From: Falseniella ignava CCUG 37419
GTDB taxonomy: Bacteria > Bacillota > Bacilli > Lactobacillales > Aerococcaceae
NCBI RefSeq assembly: GCF_000301055.1
Contig: NZ_JH932300.1
Coordinates: 62,001-126,000, forward strand
DNA length: 64,000 bases
Direction: 5' to 3'
The position numbers and the translations under genes are program-made. Shown in pieces: positions 42,721-51,703 of this stretch. A model generated the notes under the pieces. The model searched no databases, had not been told where the DNA came from, and saw only the letters and a list, made by a program, of their open reading frames with translations. How positions within the stretch are numbered: position 1 is the first letter of the stretch; each line of letters begins with the position of its first letter.

Positions 42721-43275
42721 ATGTTATGGATTATTTTAGGAATCGTGGTTATTATTGGACTCGTGTGGGTTAGTACCTATAATCGTTTAATCAAATTACG
42801 TAACTGGGTCAAAGAAGCATTCTCTCAAATTGATGTTCAATTACAAAGACGAAATGATTTAATTCCAAACTTAGTTAATACTGTTAAAGGTTATGCGACG
42901 CATGAATCAGATACACTTGAATCCGTCACAAAAGCACGTCAACAATTAATTAATTTGCCAGCGAATGCAACGCCTGAACAAATTAATGCGGCTTCCAATC
43001 AATTATCAGGGGCATTATCAAGATTATTAGCAGTGGCAGAACAATATCCAGATTTAAAAGCGAATACGAACTTCTTACAATTGCAATCAACCCTTGAAGA
43101 ATTGGAAAAACAAATTGCGACAGCACGTCAATTATTTAACTCTAGTGCTACCCAATACAATACAGCCATCCAAAGTTTTCCAACGAATTTAATCGCAGGC
43201 ATTCATAACTTTGAACCATCCAACTTGTTAGAAACACCTGAAGAAGATCGAAAAGTCCCAGAAGTTCAATTCTAA
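42721..43275 (+). CDS. lemA: LemA family protein
   Basis: A 184-residue protein with one N-terminal membrane helix (LWIILGIVVIIGLVWVSTY) and a long helical cytoplasmic domain starting NRLIKLRNWVKEAFSQIDVQLQRRNDLIPNLVNTVKGYA, the LemA signature. The C-terminal FPTNLIAGIHNFEPSNLLETPEEDRKVPEVQF is the family end motif. Function is unknown. In many Firmicutes lemA is followed by the htpX membrane protease; here it stands alone and ends at a terminator. AAGGGAG precedes the ATG. Confidence 0.93.
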   Translation: MLWIILGIVVIIGLVWVSTYNRLIKLRNWVKEAFSQIDVQLQRRNDLIPNLVNTVKGYATHESDTLESVTKARQQLINLPANATPEQINAASNQLSGALSRLLAVAEQYPDLKANTNFLQLQSTLEELEKQIATARQLFNSSATQYNTAIQSFPTNLIAGIHNFEPSNLLETPEEDRKVPEVQF

Positions 43276-43303
43276 GAGGACTCACTCTTTAAAAATGCTT
43301 AGG

Positions 43304-43357
43304 TATATCCGAATAGTTGCTTGAACTTTGACTTCAACGAACTATTCGGGTATTTTT
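43304..43357 (+). terminator. Rho-independent terminator after lemA
   Basis: ATATCCGAATAGTT pairs with AACTATTCGGGTAT (one wobble), followed by TTTTTG. Confidence 0.85.
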
Positions 43358-43436
43358 GTGACAAAGAATGATTTCAAATCATCTCAAAAAATGTTAAAAT
43401 AATTCGGTATGAACCATTGTAGAAAGGAGCTCGGTG

Positions 43437-44219
43437 ATGCGTAAAAATTTATATATCCATTATGATTCGGTAACGAACCATGTGATGACTCGCGGTATGG
43501 ATTTAAAATTAATAGATTTTGATCCGAGCTTTATTCCGAAAGCGATGATTTTATCTGATGCGGCGCTAGATTTTGGGCGTTTCGATGTGCAAACAAACTT
43601 TAAAATTTTGCGAACACGCGGTGAAGTGATTAACTATTTCAGAGCGGTTGAAGATTATAAAACACGTCTGTGTGCCTGGATTGACTTTGAGAGTGTCGAG
43701 GCGATGCATCAACTAACACCGAATGAAATATCTGAAATGCTATATTTATTTCATGCGAATCGTCCGTTAAAATCCGCTTTTTTCTATAAATTACAAAATA
43801 ACTATGTGTTTTTGACCTTACCGAACGGATTGATAAAGGTTTATTATCGACATGTAGCACATTTTCTACCGAGATTTCAACGGATGATATGTCAACAGAC
43901 CCAATTGTTGGTTGAGGAATCCAATCGATTTTCATTGTTCCGCAAAAAAGAAGTGGCAAAAATGCCTTTGGAAATTGCTGAGCAGATGGCCCCGCTCTTT
44001 GTAGATGGGTTGAAAATTAATTTTTCCCAAGCAGTCCCGATTGGTGAGAGTTGGCGTATTCCAATTAATATTATTGAAGATGAATTAACTTTATTAACCC
44101 AACATCAACTTCCGAAAGAACATGTTGGTTTTATAACTTATGATGATGCGACTAAAACATGGTTGTTCGAATTGAATGAAGAGCAGTTGAGTACAGATAC
44201 GGAGGATTTATCAAGATGA
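43437..44219 (+). CDS. Unknown 260-residue protein coupled to ddl
   Basis: I do not recognise this protein. It is soluble, without signal peptide or membrane helices, and mixed alpha/beta (RKNLYIHYDSVTNHVMTRGMDLKLIDFDPSFIPKAMILSDAALDFGRFD at the start; a central HVAHFLPRFQRMICQQTQLLVEE helix; a C-terminal HVGFITYDDATKTWLFELNEEQ strand pair). It carries four cysteines without a motif. The stop overlaps the ddl start (ATGA), so expression is coupled and a role in D-Ala-D-Ala or cell wall metabolism is a fair guess. ATG at 43437 follows AAAGGAG; GTG at 43434 is less well spaced. Confidence 0.75.
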   Translation: MRKNLYIHYDSVTNHVMTRGMDLKLIDFDPSFIPKAMILSDAALDFGRFDVQTNFKILRTRGEVINYFRAVEDYKTRLCAWIDFESVEAMHQLTPNEISEMLYLFHANRPLKSAFFYKLQNNYVFLTLPNGLIKVYYRHVAHFLPRFQRMICQQTQLLVEESNRFSLFRKKEVAKMPLEIAEQMAPLFVDGLKINFSQAVPIGESWRIPINIIEDELTLLTQHQLPKEHVGFITYDDATKTWLFELNEEQLSTDTEDLSR

Positions 44220-45301
44220 ATATCATTTTACTATATGGTGGACAAAGTGCGGAACATGACATTTCAATATTATCCGCGCACAATATTGCACAAATGATTA
44301 CTTACGAAGTGTATTCTGTACAACCTGTGATGATTACGCGTGATGGTAGATGGTTGCAAGGGCCAAAACTATCTGCTCCTCCGGCATATGAAGGTCAACT
44401 TCATCTGATAAAATCTGAAGAAGCAAGTTGGGGAGAAAATGCCTCAGATACGTCTTACGGCGTCGAAATTTCACCTTGTGAGATTCACCAAGAAGACGCG
44501 ATTGTATTTCCAGTGTTACATGGCCCCAATGGCGAAGATGGAACGATCCAAGGGTTTCTAGAAACATTAGGTCTGCCGTATGTTGGTGCCGGTGTTTGTG
44601 CTAGCGCGTGTGGGATGGATAAAATTATCACCAAACAATTATTCGATCATGTTGGAATTCCTCAAGTTCCATATATTGCATTTGATCGTCGAGAATGGAA
44701 TGAAGATCCAGATGCACTGATTAATAAAGCTGAGGGTAGTTTGTTGTATCCATTATTTGTCAAACCAGCAAATATGGGTTCATCAGTTGGGATTTCACGT
44801 GTTGAAGACAGTGAAGCACTCGTTCAAGCAATTAATTTAGCTTTAGAGTATGACCACCGAATTGTTGTAGAACAAGGAATTAATGCCGATGAAATTGAAG
44901 TTGCCGTTCTTGGAAACGATGATGCCCATGTAAGCGTAGTGGGCCGTTTAGTAAAAGGGGCTTCTTTCTACGACTATGAAGAGAAGTACATTAATAATAC
45001 AGTAGATATGGAAATTCCGGCGAATATTGAGGAGTCTCTTTCAGATACGATTCGTGAGTATGCATTGAAAGCTTATCGAGCGATTGACGGTAGTGGCTTA
45101 GCGCGTGTCGATTTCTTCTTAACATCCAATGATGATGTGTATATTAATGAGATTAATACCATGCCAGGATTTACGCAGTTTAGTATGTATCCTGTTTTGT
45201 GGGAACGAACAGGCTTATCGCAAGTTGATTTAGTTGAAGAGTTACTTCAGCTAGCTATACGCCGCCACGAGCAATTAGCACAAAAGCGGGTTGAATATTA
45301 G
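44216..45301 (+). CDS. ddl: D-alanine--D-alanine ligase
   Basis: A 361-residue ATP-grasp enzyme that joins two D-Ala for the peptidoglycan stem. The N-terminal LYGGQSAEHDISILSA, HGPNGEDGTIQG (~residue 103), FVKPANMGSSVGI (~180), the omega loop YDYEEKYINN and the C-terminal EINTMPGFTQFSMYP are intact. The length and LYGGQSAEHD start match Gram-positive Ddl. Its start overlaps the preceding stop by four bases. Murf follows behind an 81-base gap holding a neat hairpin. Confidence 0.96.
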   Translation: MNIILLYGGQSAEHDISILSAHNIAQMITYEVYSVQPVMITRDGRWLQGPKLSAPPAYEGQLHLIKSEEASWGENASDTSYGVEISPCEIHQEDAIVFPVLHGPNGEDGTIQGFLETLGLPYVGAGVCASACGMDKIITKQLFDHVGIPQVPYIAFDRREWNEDPDALINKAEGSLLYPLFVKPANMGSSVGISRVEDSEALVQAINLALEYDHRIVVEQGINADEIEVAVLGNDDAHVSVVGRLVKGASFYDYEEKYINNTVDMEIPANIEESLSDTIREYALKAYRAIDGSGLARVDFFLTSNDDVYINEINTMPGFTQFSMYPVLWERTGLSQVDLVEELLQLAIRRHEQLAQKRVEY

Positions 45302-45313
45302 AAAAAGATGCTG

Positions 45314-45356
45314 GGCACGAATCTACTCTGTGGATTGAACAGAGCTTATTCGTGTC
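45314..45356 (+). repeat. Two-part hairpin in the ddl-murF gap
   Basis: GGCACGAAT (45314-45322) pairs with ATTCGTGTC (45348-45356), and after a symmetric 3+3 internal loop CTCTG (45326-45330) pairs with CAGAG (45340-45344). No T-run follows, so it is not a classic terminator. It could be a processing or attenuation signal, or a copy of a small dispersed repeat. Confidence 0.6.
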
Positions 45357-45382
45357 TTTGCGCATTATGTAAGGAGAGTACT

Positions 45383-46810
45383 GTGGAGACAATAAACATC
45401 CTTGATATCGTTCAGGCGGTTGGTGCGAGTGAATTTACGGCGCCTGGACCGGATCATGAAATTAATATAACAGGTGTCGAGTTTGACTCACGAAAAATTA
45501 AGCCGGGAGATTTATTTGTACCATTAACGGGTGGTGCTTCGGACGGACATGATTATGTAGTAAATGCAATTGAGCAAGGAGCTGTCGCAACTTTTTGGTC
45601 GCGTGAAGCGGATAGCGCTCCGATCGATCAACTTGCGGTAATTTATGTGGATGATACATTGCGGGCGATGCAATCTTTAGCTAATTATTACCGTCATTTG
45701 ATTGATCCGATTGTTATTGGGATTACCGGTAGCAACGGGAAAACAACGACTAAAGATATGATGGCAAATGCCTTAACCGCCAAATATCATATCCACAAGA
45801 CTGAAGGCAACTATAATAATGAAATCGGCTTGCCTTACACGATTCTTTCGATGCCGAAAGAAACAGAAGTGGCAGTGTTGGAGATGGGCATGAGTGGCTT
45901 TGGTGAGATAGCATTATTAAGTCATATTGCGGAGCCCGATATCGCCGTAATTACTTTGATTGGCGAAAGTCATTTGGAGTTTTTAGGAAGCCGGGCTGGA
46001 ATTGCGCAAGCTAAGTTAGAGATACTATCAGGTTTAAATCCAGAGGGAGTCTTTATTTATCCTGGGGCGGAACCGCTAATTACCGATTTTCTCGAAGACT
46101 GGGTTTCTTCTGTTGAGTGTATTAGTTTTGGTTTGGAAGAGGACAACGATGTCTATGCTTATGACATTATTGAGGAAAAAGACCAAACTTATTTTAAAAC
46201 GAATTTAGATTCAAATGTCATATGTAAAATTCCAGTAATGGGCGCCTATAATGTGAATAATGCGGTCGTTGCATTAAGTGTTGCGAAGCGATTAAATGTT
46301 CCAATCGAACAAGCGATTTTCCAGCTCGCACAATTTAAATTGACCGCCAGTCGCTTGGAATGGATTCAAGCTGACAATGGTCTTCAAGTATTGAATGATG
46401 CGTATAATGCGAGCCCAACATCGATGAAGGCGGTACTTCAAGCCTTTGCACGACTGCAACGTCCAAAAGGTGGTCGACGGATTGCTGTTTTAGGGGATAT
46501 TCGCGAACTTGGTGAGAAGAGTGAAGCCTATCATCGTAGTATCGCAGAGGTGATTGATCCGGAAACCATAGATCTAGTCTATCTCTTTGGTGATGAAATG
46601 GGTGCGCTATATGAAGAAATCCACCCAAATTATCCTTCCGATCAGATTCATTATATTCGCAAAGATCACGATCGTTTGATTGAACGAATCCAAGCATCGA
46701 TTCGCCCTGAAGACATCGTGCTCGTAAAATCCAGCTTAGGTGTCGATTTGTTACAAGTCGTTACAGCGTTAACCAATCATGAAACACATAATTTTTTACG
46801 AAAAGAATAA
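45383..46810 (+). CDS. murF: UDP-MurNAc-tripeptide--D-alanyl-D-alanine ligase
   Basis: A 475-residue Mur ligase that adds the D-Ala-D-Ala made by Ddl to the UDP-MurNAc tripeptide. The substrate domain has GVEFDSRKIKPGDLFVPLTGG (~residue 30), the ATPase loop GITGSNGKTTTKDM (~112), HIHKTEGNYNNEIGLP, and the C-terminal domain LNDAYNASPTSMKAVLQAF and VLGDIRELGE. The GTG at 45383 lies six bases after AAGGAG; the longer frame from 45308 runs through the hairpin and is not coding. cshA follows 26 bases later. Confidence 0.95.
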   Translation: METINILDIVQAVGASEFTAPGPDHEINITGVEFDSRKIKPGDLFVPLTGGASDGHDYVVNAIEQGAVATFWSREADSAPIDQLAVIYVDDTLRAMQSLANYYRHLIDPIVIGITGSNGKTTTKDMMANALTAKYHIHKTEGNYNNEIGLPYTILSMPKETEVAVLEMGMSGFGEIALLSHIAEPDIAVITLIGESHLEFLGSRAGIAQAKLEILSGLNPEGVFIYPGAEPLITDFLEDWVSSVECISFGLEEDNDVYAYDIIEEKDQTYFKTNLDSNVICKIPVMGAYNVNNAVVALSVAKRLNVPIEQAIFQLAQFKLTASRLEWIQADNGLQVLNDAYNASPTSMKAVLQAFARLQRPKGGRRIAVLGDIRELGEKSEAYHRSIAEVIDPETIDLVYLFGDEMGALYEEIHPNYPSDQIHYIRKDHDRLIERIQASIRPEDIVLVKSSLGVDLLQVVTALTNHETHNFLRKE

Positions 46811-46836
46811 CCGATAGAGAAAGAGGAATGTACTGA

Positions 46837-48480
46837 GTGGAATTTAACCAACTTAATATAAAACCAGAATTAATACAAATTTTTGATGAATTAGGCTTTG
46901 AGGAATTAACACCGATACAGCGCGATGCGATTCCTATTGCTTTAACGGGTGACGACCTTATCGGTCAAGCGCAGACAGGGACTGGAAAGACCGCAGCTTT
47001 TGGCATCCCGATGCTAGAACATCTCGATTTATCGAATCGAACGATCCAAGGACTCATTATCGCACCGACGCGTGAATTAGCAATTCAAGTTCAGGAAGAA
47101 TTATACCGTTATGGTAAATTATTAAAAGCCAAAGTCTACTCAGTCTATGGCGGAACGCCGATTGGCAAACAAATTGAACGACTTAAACGCTATAATCCGC
47201 AAATTATTGTCGGAACACCGGGGCGTATTTTAGATTTGATGAACCGTAATGTGCTCGATTTTAGTCAATTGGAACAATTGGTGCTTGACGAAGCGGACGA
47301 AATGTTGAATATGGGATTTATTGAAGATATTCGCGCGATTATTCGAGCTACTCCGGATTCACGCCAGACAATGTTATTTTCAGCTACGATGCCTTCAGAA
47401 ATTAAGGCATTGGCAGAGGAGTTTTTACGTCATCCTCAACATGTTCAAATTGAAGCCCAACAGATGACAGCGGATTTAATTGATCAATATTTTACCAAGT
47501 GTAGTGACGGTGAAAAATTTGATATTTTAACACGTTTTATTGATATTCATAACCCGAAACAAGCGATTATCTTTTGTCGCACGAAAAAAAGGGTGGATGA
47601 AGTAGGTCGTGGGCTCGCATTGCGTGGCTATAATGCGGAGATGATTCACGGAGATATTACCCAACAGAAACGAACGAGTGTGATCAAAGAATTAAAAGAC
47701 GGCGTCTTAGAAATATTAGTGGCTACCGATGTAGCCGCTCGCGGACTGGATATATCGGGTGTAACTCATGTCTATAACTATGATATTCCTCAAGACCCTG
47801 AAAGCTATGTTCACCGCATCGGGCGAACGGGTAGAGCGGGCAAAGAGGGGATGTCGATTACCTTTGTGACCCATAACGAGATGGCATATTTAAAGACGAT
47901 TGAGCAATTAACTCGTATTCAGATGATGCCAATGCGTCCACCAACTTCGAAAGAAGCCCAACACGGTCAAATACAACAGTTGATTGATCGCATGAATTTA
48001 ACGTTACAATCTGAAGAAGCGGATGCATTACGTAATACAGCGAAGATGTTATTAGAACACTATGAAGTGAATGACTTAGTAACGGCCTTATTGACGGAAG
48101 TCATCAGTGATTCGACGCAAATTGATGTTGTGATTTCGCCCCAAAAACCATTACCAAAGCGTAAAAGCAAGCGGCATAACAGTCATTCCCGTCAACGAGA
48201 TTCAAAGTCGAAACATCATCAACAGCGCCGGAAGCACACTTCATCGAACCGTTCAGAACGGATTAAACCAGAAAATAAGCAGTATGATACTAAAGATATA
48301 AGAAAGAAAAAATATTCCAAACGTTCAAAACATGAACGAAAAAATAAGGAAGAACAATCAAGATACTCGGGCAAAAGATCAAGAAATTTTAAGGAAACAT
48401 CCAAACGCTCTAGCACTAAAAGAAATAGCCAAGTGAGAAAGAATAATAAAGGATTTAAAATACGACAACGTCAACGTTAA
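46837..48480 (+). CDS. cshA: DEAD-box RNA helicase CshA
   Basis: A 547-residue helicase of the degradosome/cold type. Q motif FEELTPIQRDAIP, motif I AQTGTGKTAA (~residue 45), Ia PTRELAIQ, DEAD in LVLDEADEM (~150), SAT in FSATMP, and domain 2 ARGLDISGV and HRIGRTGRAGKEG. The last ~110 residues are a basic, Ser/Lys/Arg-rich low-complexity tail (RKSKRHNSHSRQRDSKSKHH onward) that should bind RNA non-specifically. Starts with GTG after AGAGGAATG. Placement before acpS-alr is conserved in Firmicutes. Confidence 0.94.
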   Translation: MEFNQLNIKPELIQIFDELGFEELTPIQRDAIPIALTGDDLIGQAQTGTGKTAAFGIPMLEHLDLSNRTIQGLIIAPTRELAIQVQEELYRYGKLLKAKVYSVYGGTPIGKQIERLKRYNPQIIVGTPGRILDLMNRNVLDFSQLEQLVLDEADEMLNMGFIEDIRAIIRATPDSRQTMLFSATMPSEIKALAEEFLRHPQHVQIEAQQMTADLIDQYFTKCSDGEKFDILTRFIDIHNPKQAIIFCRTKKRVDEVGRGLALRGYNAEMIHGDITQQKRTSVIKELKDGVLEILVATDVAARGLDISGVTHVYNYDIPQDPESYVHRIGRTGRAGKEGMSITFVTHNEMAYLKTIEQLTRIQMMPMRPPTSKEAQHGQIQQLIDRMNLTLQSEEADALRNTAKMLLEHYEVNDLVTALLTEVISDSTQIDVVISPQKPLPKRKSKRHNSHSRQRDSKSKHHQQRRKHTSSNRSERIKPENKQYDTKDIRKKKYSKRSKHERKNKEEQSRYSGKRSRNFKETSKRSSTKRNSQVRKNNKGFKIRQRQR

Positions 48481-48503
48481 TAAGGTCTCTAAGAGGTGAG
48501 GGA

Positions 48504-48857
48504 ATGCGGCTAGGAACAGATATTATTGAAATCGATCGAATTCAACATGTTTTGGCAAAACACCCACACTTTGTCGAACGTATCTTAAGTGTTGAAGAAC
48601 AAACACAATTTTTTTCCTACCAACACCCAGGCCGTCGTCTAGCCTATTTAGCTGGAAGATTTGCTGCGAAAGAAGCTTTTATCAAAGCACTTGCTTCCGC
48701 TGAAGCGAAGCGAATTCCATTTCATAGTTTATCGGTAATAAATACCGCTGACGGTGAACCTAGGATGATAGCAGGTCCAGTCTTGTACCCGGAAGTGGTT
48801 GTATCGATTAGTCATAGTCGAGATTATGCGATGGCTACAGTTATTATTGAAGAATAA
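48504..48857 (+). CDS. acpS: Holo-[acyl-carrier-protein] synthase
   Basis: A 117-residue AcpS-type phosphopantetheinyl transferase that turns apo-ACP into holo-ACP. GTDIIEIDRIQ carries the Mg-binding Asp and GRFAAKEAFIKAL the Glu/Lys pair; SISHSRDYAMATVI closes the fold. AGAGGTGAGGG precedes the ATG. It lies 23 bases after cshA and 32 before alr, the usual arrangement. Confidence 0.96.
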   Translation: MRLGTDIIEIDRIQHVLAKHPHFVERILSVEEQTQFFSYQHPGRRLAYLAGRFAAKEAFIKALASAEAKRIPFHSLSVINTADGEPRMIAGPVLYPEVVVSISHSRDYAMATVIIEE

Positions 48858-48889
48858 TTAAAATAAGGTTCTACGAAAGGAGCAATTTT

Positions 48890-50062
48890 ATGCAATTTAC
48901 GGATCATCGTCCAACAATGGCTATTGTAGATTTAGCAGCGATCCGTCACAATGTTCAGCATGTGCTTGAGACGTTGTCGGCAGATCAGAAGTTATATGCA
49001 ACGGTTAAAGCCAATGCGTACGGCCATGGCAGTGTGCCAGTATCCAAGGCAGCTCTTGAAGCAGGAGCAACGGGATTGTTGGTAGCAACAGTTGATGAAG
49101 CGATTGAACTGAGAGAAGCTAACATCACCTCGGTACCGATTATTGTTCTGGGTCTCACCGACCCAAGAGGGATTGCAGAAATTTTGCATTATCAAATTAC
49201 CGTTACAGTTGCGCATCCAAGTTGGTTTGATCAAGCATACCGCCAATTAGAACAAACGGATCAATTAGACTTGTTGAAGCATCACCGTTTAATTTGTCAT
49301 CTCCCGCTTGATACAGGAATGGGACGGATTGGGCTTCGCACGTGTGACGAGATTGAGATGTTCCATCAGGCAGTATCCCAGTTGGATTGGGTAGATTGGC
49401 AAGGGGTTTTCACCCATTTTTCAACGGCTGGGGGAGGACCTGCTGATTATATTGAACATCAATTAAATCAGTGGAATACTTTGCTTGAATCGGTCCCTAG
49501 CTCCGTCAAAGAACGTCACTTTGCCAATACGGCGATGGGTATTTGGCACAATGATTCAGCTTGGTTAGCAGCGCACCAGACGCAAAAAAGTGACATCATC
49601 CGTTTTGGAATTGGAATGTACGGAATTGATCCGAAAGATCAATTAGATAGTGGCGCGCAATACACGTTGCAACCCGCGTTAGAACTAGTATCGGAGTTAG
49701 TATACGTCAAACAAGTCCCTGCTGGACAATCTATCAGTTATGGTGCGACTTATACAACCGAGAGTGACGAGTGGATTGGCACCATTCCGATTGGTTATGC
49801 TGATGGTTGGTTGAGACACTATCGGGAGGTCACTTTAAGTGTTAAGGGTCAACCATGCCCAGTATTAGGGGTAATCAATATGGATCAATTGATGATTCGA
49901 CTCCCAGAAAATTATCCCGTCGGCACGTCAGTCATTTTGATTAGTCCGGAGACGCAGTCGAATAATAGTGCGTCGAATATTGCGAAACAAGTTGGAACGA
50001 TTGGTTACGAAATTGTCACCTCAATCGGGGAACGTGTTCCTAGAGTTTATTTGAATGAGTAA
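48890..50062 (+). CDS. alr: Alanine racemase
   Basis: A 390-residue fold-type III PLP enzyme giving D-alanine for Ddl. The PLP lysine is in YATVKANAYGHG (~residue 40); the second-subunit catalytic tyrosine in QSISYGATYTTES (~285). LPLDTGMGRIGLR, FTHFSTA and GVINMDQLMIRLP are family landmarks. GAAAGGAGC precedes the ATG. A toxin-antitoxin pair that often follows alr in Firmicutes is absent; an MBL hydrolase follows after 17 bases. Confidence 0.96.
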   Translation: MQFTDHRPTMAIVDLAAIRHNVQHVLETLSADQKLYATVKANAYGHGSVPVSKAALEAGATGLLVATVDEAIELREANITSVPIIVLGLTDPRGIAEILHYQITVTVAHPSWFDQAYRQLEQTDQLDLLKHHRLICHLPLDTGMGRIGLRTCDEIEMFHQAVSQLDWVDWQGVFTHFSTAGGGPADYIEHQLNQWNTLLESVPSSVKERHFANTAMGIWHNDSAWLAAHQTQKSDIIRFGIGMYGIDPKDQLDSGAQYTLQPALELVSELVYVKQVPAGQSISYGATYTTESDEWIGTIPIGYADGWLRHYREVTLSVKGQPCPVLGVINMDQLMIRLPENYPVGTSVILISPETQSNNSASNIAKQVGTIGYEIVTSIGERVPRVYLNE

Positions 50063-50079
50063 ATAAGGAGTTATGTAAA

Positions 50080-50727
50080 ATGTATCAAGTAGAGCAAATG
50101 GAAGTAGGTCGTTTGCAAGAAAATACCTACCTCTTAATCAATGAACAAAAAGAAGCGCTTATTATTGATCCTGGTGCTCAAAGTGATCGATTGATTGAGT
50201 GGATTGATTCATTGAAAGTACGCCCTATAGCAATCTTAATTACCCACTGTCATTTTGACCATGTAGGGGCAGTCAATGACATTAGAGAACACTATCAAGT
50301 TGAAGTATATATTCCTGAAGCAGAAGAAGATTTATTTATTGAATATACTGCAGATCAAATGGGGCATTACCGAGCACCTGAACATTATTGGCAGCATAAG
50401 GGAACGTATCAAATTGGGAATTTTGAATTTGAAGTCCGCTTTGTTCCCGGTCACAGCCCTGCGCATGTCGTGTATGTGTTCCATGATCAAGCTCTAATAT
50501 TCAATGGAGATACGATTTTCAAAGGGACGATTGGTCGTACAGACCTTCCAGGAGGAAGTTACTTTGATCTCATCTATTATATTGGTCAAGAAATTATTCC
50601 ATTACCAGAAAATTACCGGCTATATCCAGGCCATGGTGGTACTACAACCATTGGTGAAGAATTAAAAACTAATCCTTTCTTTGAAGTATTCCGTCGTAAA
50701 GACATGCATAACTTTAGCGATCAATAA
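50080..50727 (+). CDS. Metallo-beta-lactamase fold hydrolase (glyoxalase II-like)
   Basis: A 215-residue MBL-fold protein. THCHFDHVGAV (~residue 54) is the HxHxDH zinc motif; VPGHSPAHVVYVF (~125), IFNGDTIFKGTIGRTDLPGG (~145) and LYPGHGGTTTIGEE (~187) supply the other ligands. It belongs to the YcbL/YqgX group related to glyoxalase II. Substrate is unknown; thioester hydrolysis is typical. It shares the alr transcript and ends at a bidirectional terminator. Confidence 0.9.
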   Translation: MYQVEQMEVGRLQENTYLLINEQKEALIIDPGAQSDRLIEWIDSLKVRPIAILITHCHFDHVGAVNDIREHYQVEVYIPEAEEDLFIEYTADQMGHYRAPEHYWQHKGTYQIGNFEFEVRFVPGHSPAHVVYVFHDQALIFNGDTIFKGTIGRTDLPGGSYFDLIYYIGQEIIPLPENYRLYPGHGGTTTIGEELKTNPFFEVFRRKDMHNFSDQ

Positions 50728-50750
50728 TTTTTGTTTGGCAGTGATGCGCT

Positions 50751-50797
50751 CAAAAAAATCCTAGTGCACTGAATGAGACAGTTACACTAGGTTTCTT
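50751..50797. terminator. Bidirectional terminator
   Basis: CCTAGTG (50760-50766) pairs with CACTAGG (50785-50791), with an A-run before and a T-rich stretch after, between the MBL and CBS genes. Confidence 0.75.
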
Positions 50798-50805
50798 ATT
50801 GAGTC

Positions 50806-51438
50806 TTAGATTGGATAAGAATTGACGCGATAATCTCGTTTTGTTAAATGATGGATAAACTGATTAACTTTAATATCCGAGATATGATTTGGAATTAAGA
50901 GGCATAAACAATTTGGTGTATCATATGTTGTTTCCTCAAAAGTTAATTGGCCAGTAACATTGAGATGGCGCCTCATTAACCACCATAATTTGATTTCTTC
51001 AAAGGGAGTATGTTGAAGATCAATCTGTATAAAGTAGCTCGCATTTTTTAGATCCCATCCCTGTACGATATAATCACGCATCGTTTTATGGTAAATAATA
51101 CCAATAAAAGAACGTTGTTCATTTAATACAGCAATATAGGGTAAGTCACGAATAGCGAAAAATAAATGCAAAATAGAATTAGGTTCTTGGATGACATGAC
51201 TTGAATTTTTTAATAAATGTGTTACTGGAATCGTTTCTAGTTGTGTGTCAGGATGCTCATATGCATACTTATAGATATGATATCGATAAATATTCCCGCG
51301 ATATAATTGCCCGCTGTTATCAATCACTGGTGCACAGCGGAGTTGGTGTTTTTCCAATACTTCTAAGGCTGATTGAAGATTAAATGATTCTGCAATTGTA
51401 ATAACTTGTGATGCGGGTACCATTAAGTGCTCTAGCAT
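50806..51438 (-). CDS. CBS-pair protein with C-terminal ACT-like domain
   Basis: A 210-residue soluble protein. Residues ~5-125 form two CBS motifs (VPASQVITIAESFNLQSALEVLEKHQLRCAPVIDNSGQLYRGNIYR and LKNSSHVIQEPNSILHLFFAIRDLPYIAVLNEQRSFIGIIYHK); the remainder has the spacing of an ACT domain. Proteins of this layout in Listeria and relatives bind cyclic-di-AMP or adenine nucleotides (CbpA/CbpB-type), so a signalling role is plausible but unproven. It is monocistronic, transcribed toward the alr cluster. Confidence 0.75.
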   Translation of the reverse strand: MLEHLMVPASQVITIAESFNLQSALEVLEKHQLRCAPVIDNSGQLYRGNIYRYHIYKYAYEHPDTQLETIPVTHLLKNSSHVIQEPNSILHLFFAIRDLPYIAVLNEQRSFIGIIYHKTMRDYIVQGWDLKNASYFIQIDLQHTPFEEIKLWWLMRRHLNVTGQLTFEETTYDTPNCLCLLIPNHISDIKVNQFIHHLTKRDYRVNSYPI

Positions 51439-51603
51439 GCTTAACCTGCCTTTCGTATGTATTAACTACTAGATTATATCATTTACCCATTATAATAGCT
51501 ATCTTTCTCTCATAGTATTTTAACATTAATCTGATAAAAATCATAAACATTTAATAAAATACCATTGAGTCGCGTGTTAACGTTGCATCGTTTAGGGCAA
51601 TGA

Positions 51604-51632
51604 TTGATTTTTTAACTGAAATTGCTTATATT
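51604..51632 (+). promoter_or_regulatory. Promoter of the CorC/CNNM-family gene
   Basis: TTGATT (51604-51609), 17 bases and TATATT (51627-51632). The rest of the 265-base gap between the divergent CBS and CorC genes shows no further structure. Confidence 0.55.
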
Positions 51633-51703
51633 ATTGTAGAGAAAACATTATGAAAAAATAGAAGAAAACTGAAATATTTTTTATCAAAAAGGAGAGAATA
51701 AAC

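Noticed and set aside
45308-45382. N-terminal extension of MurF with four cysteines
   Set aside because: It is the translation of the intergenic hairpin; the GTG at 45383 has the only good ribosome-binding site and matches the family start.
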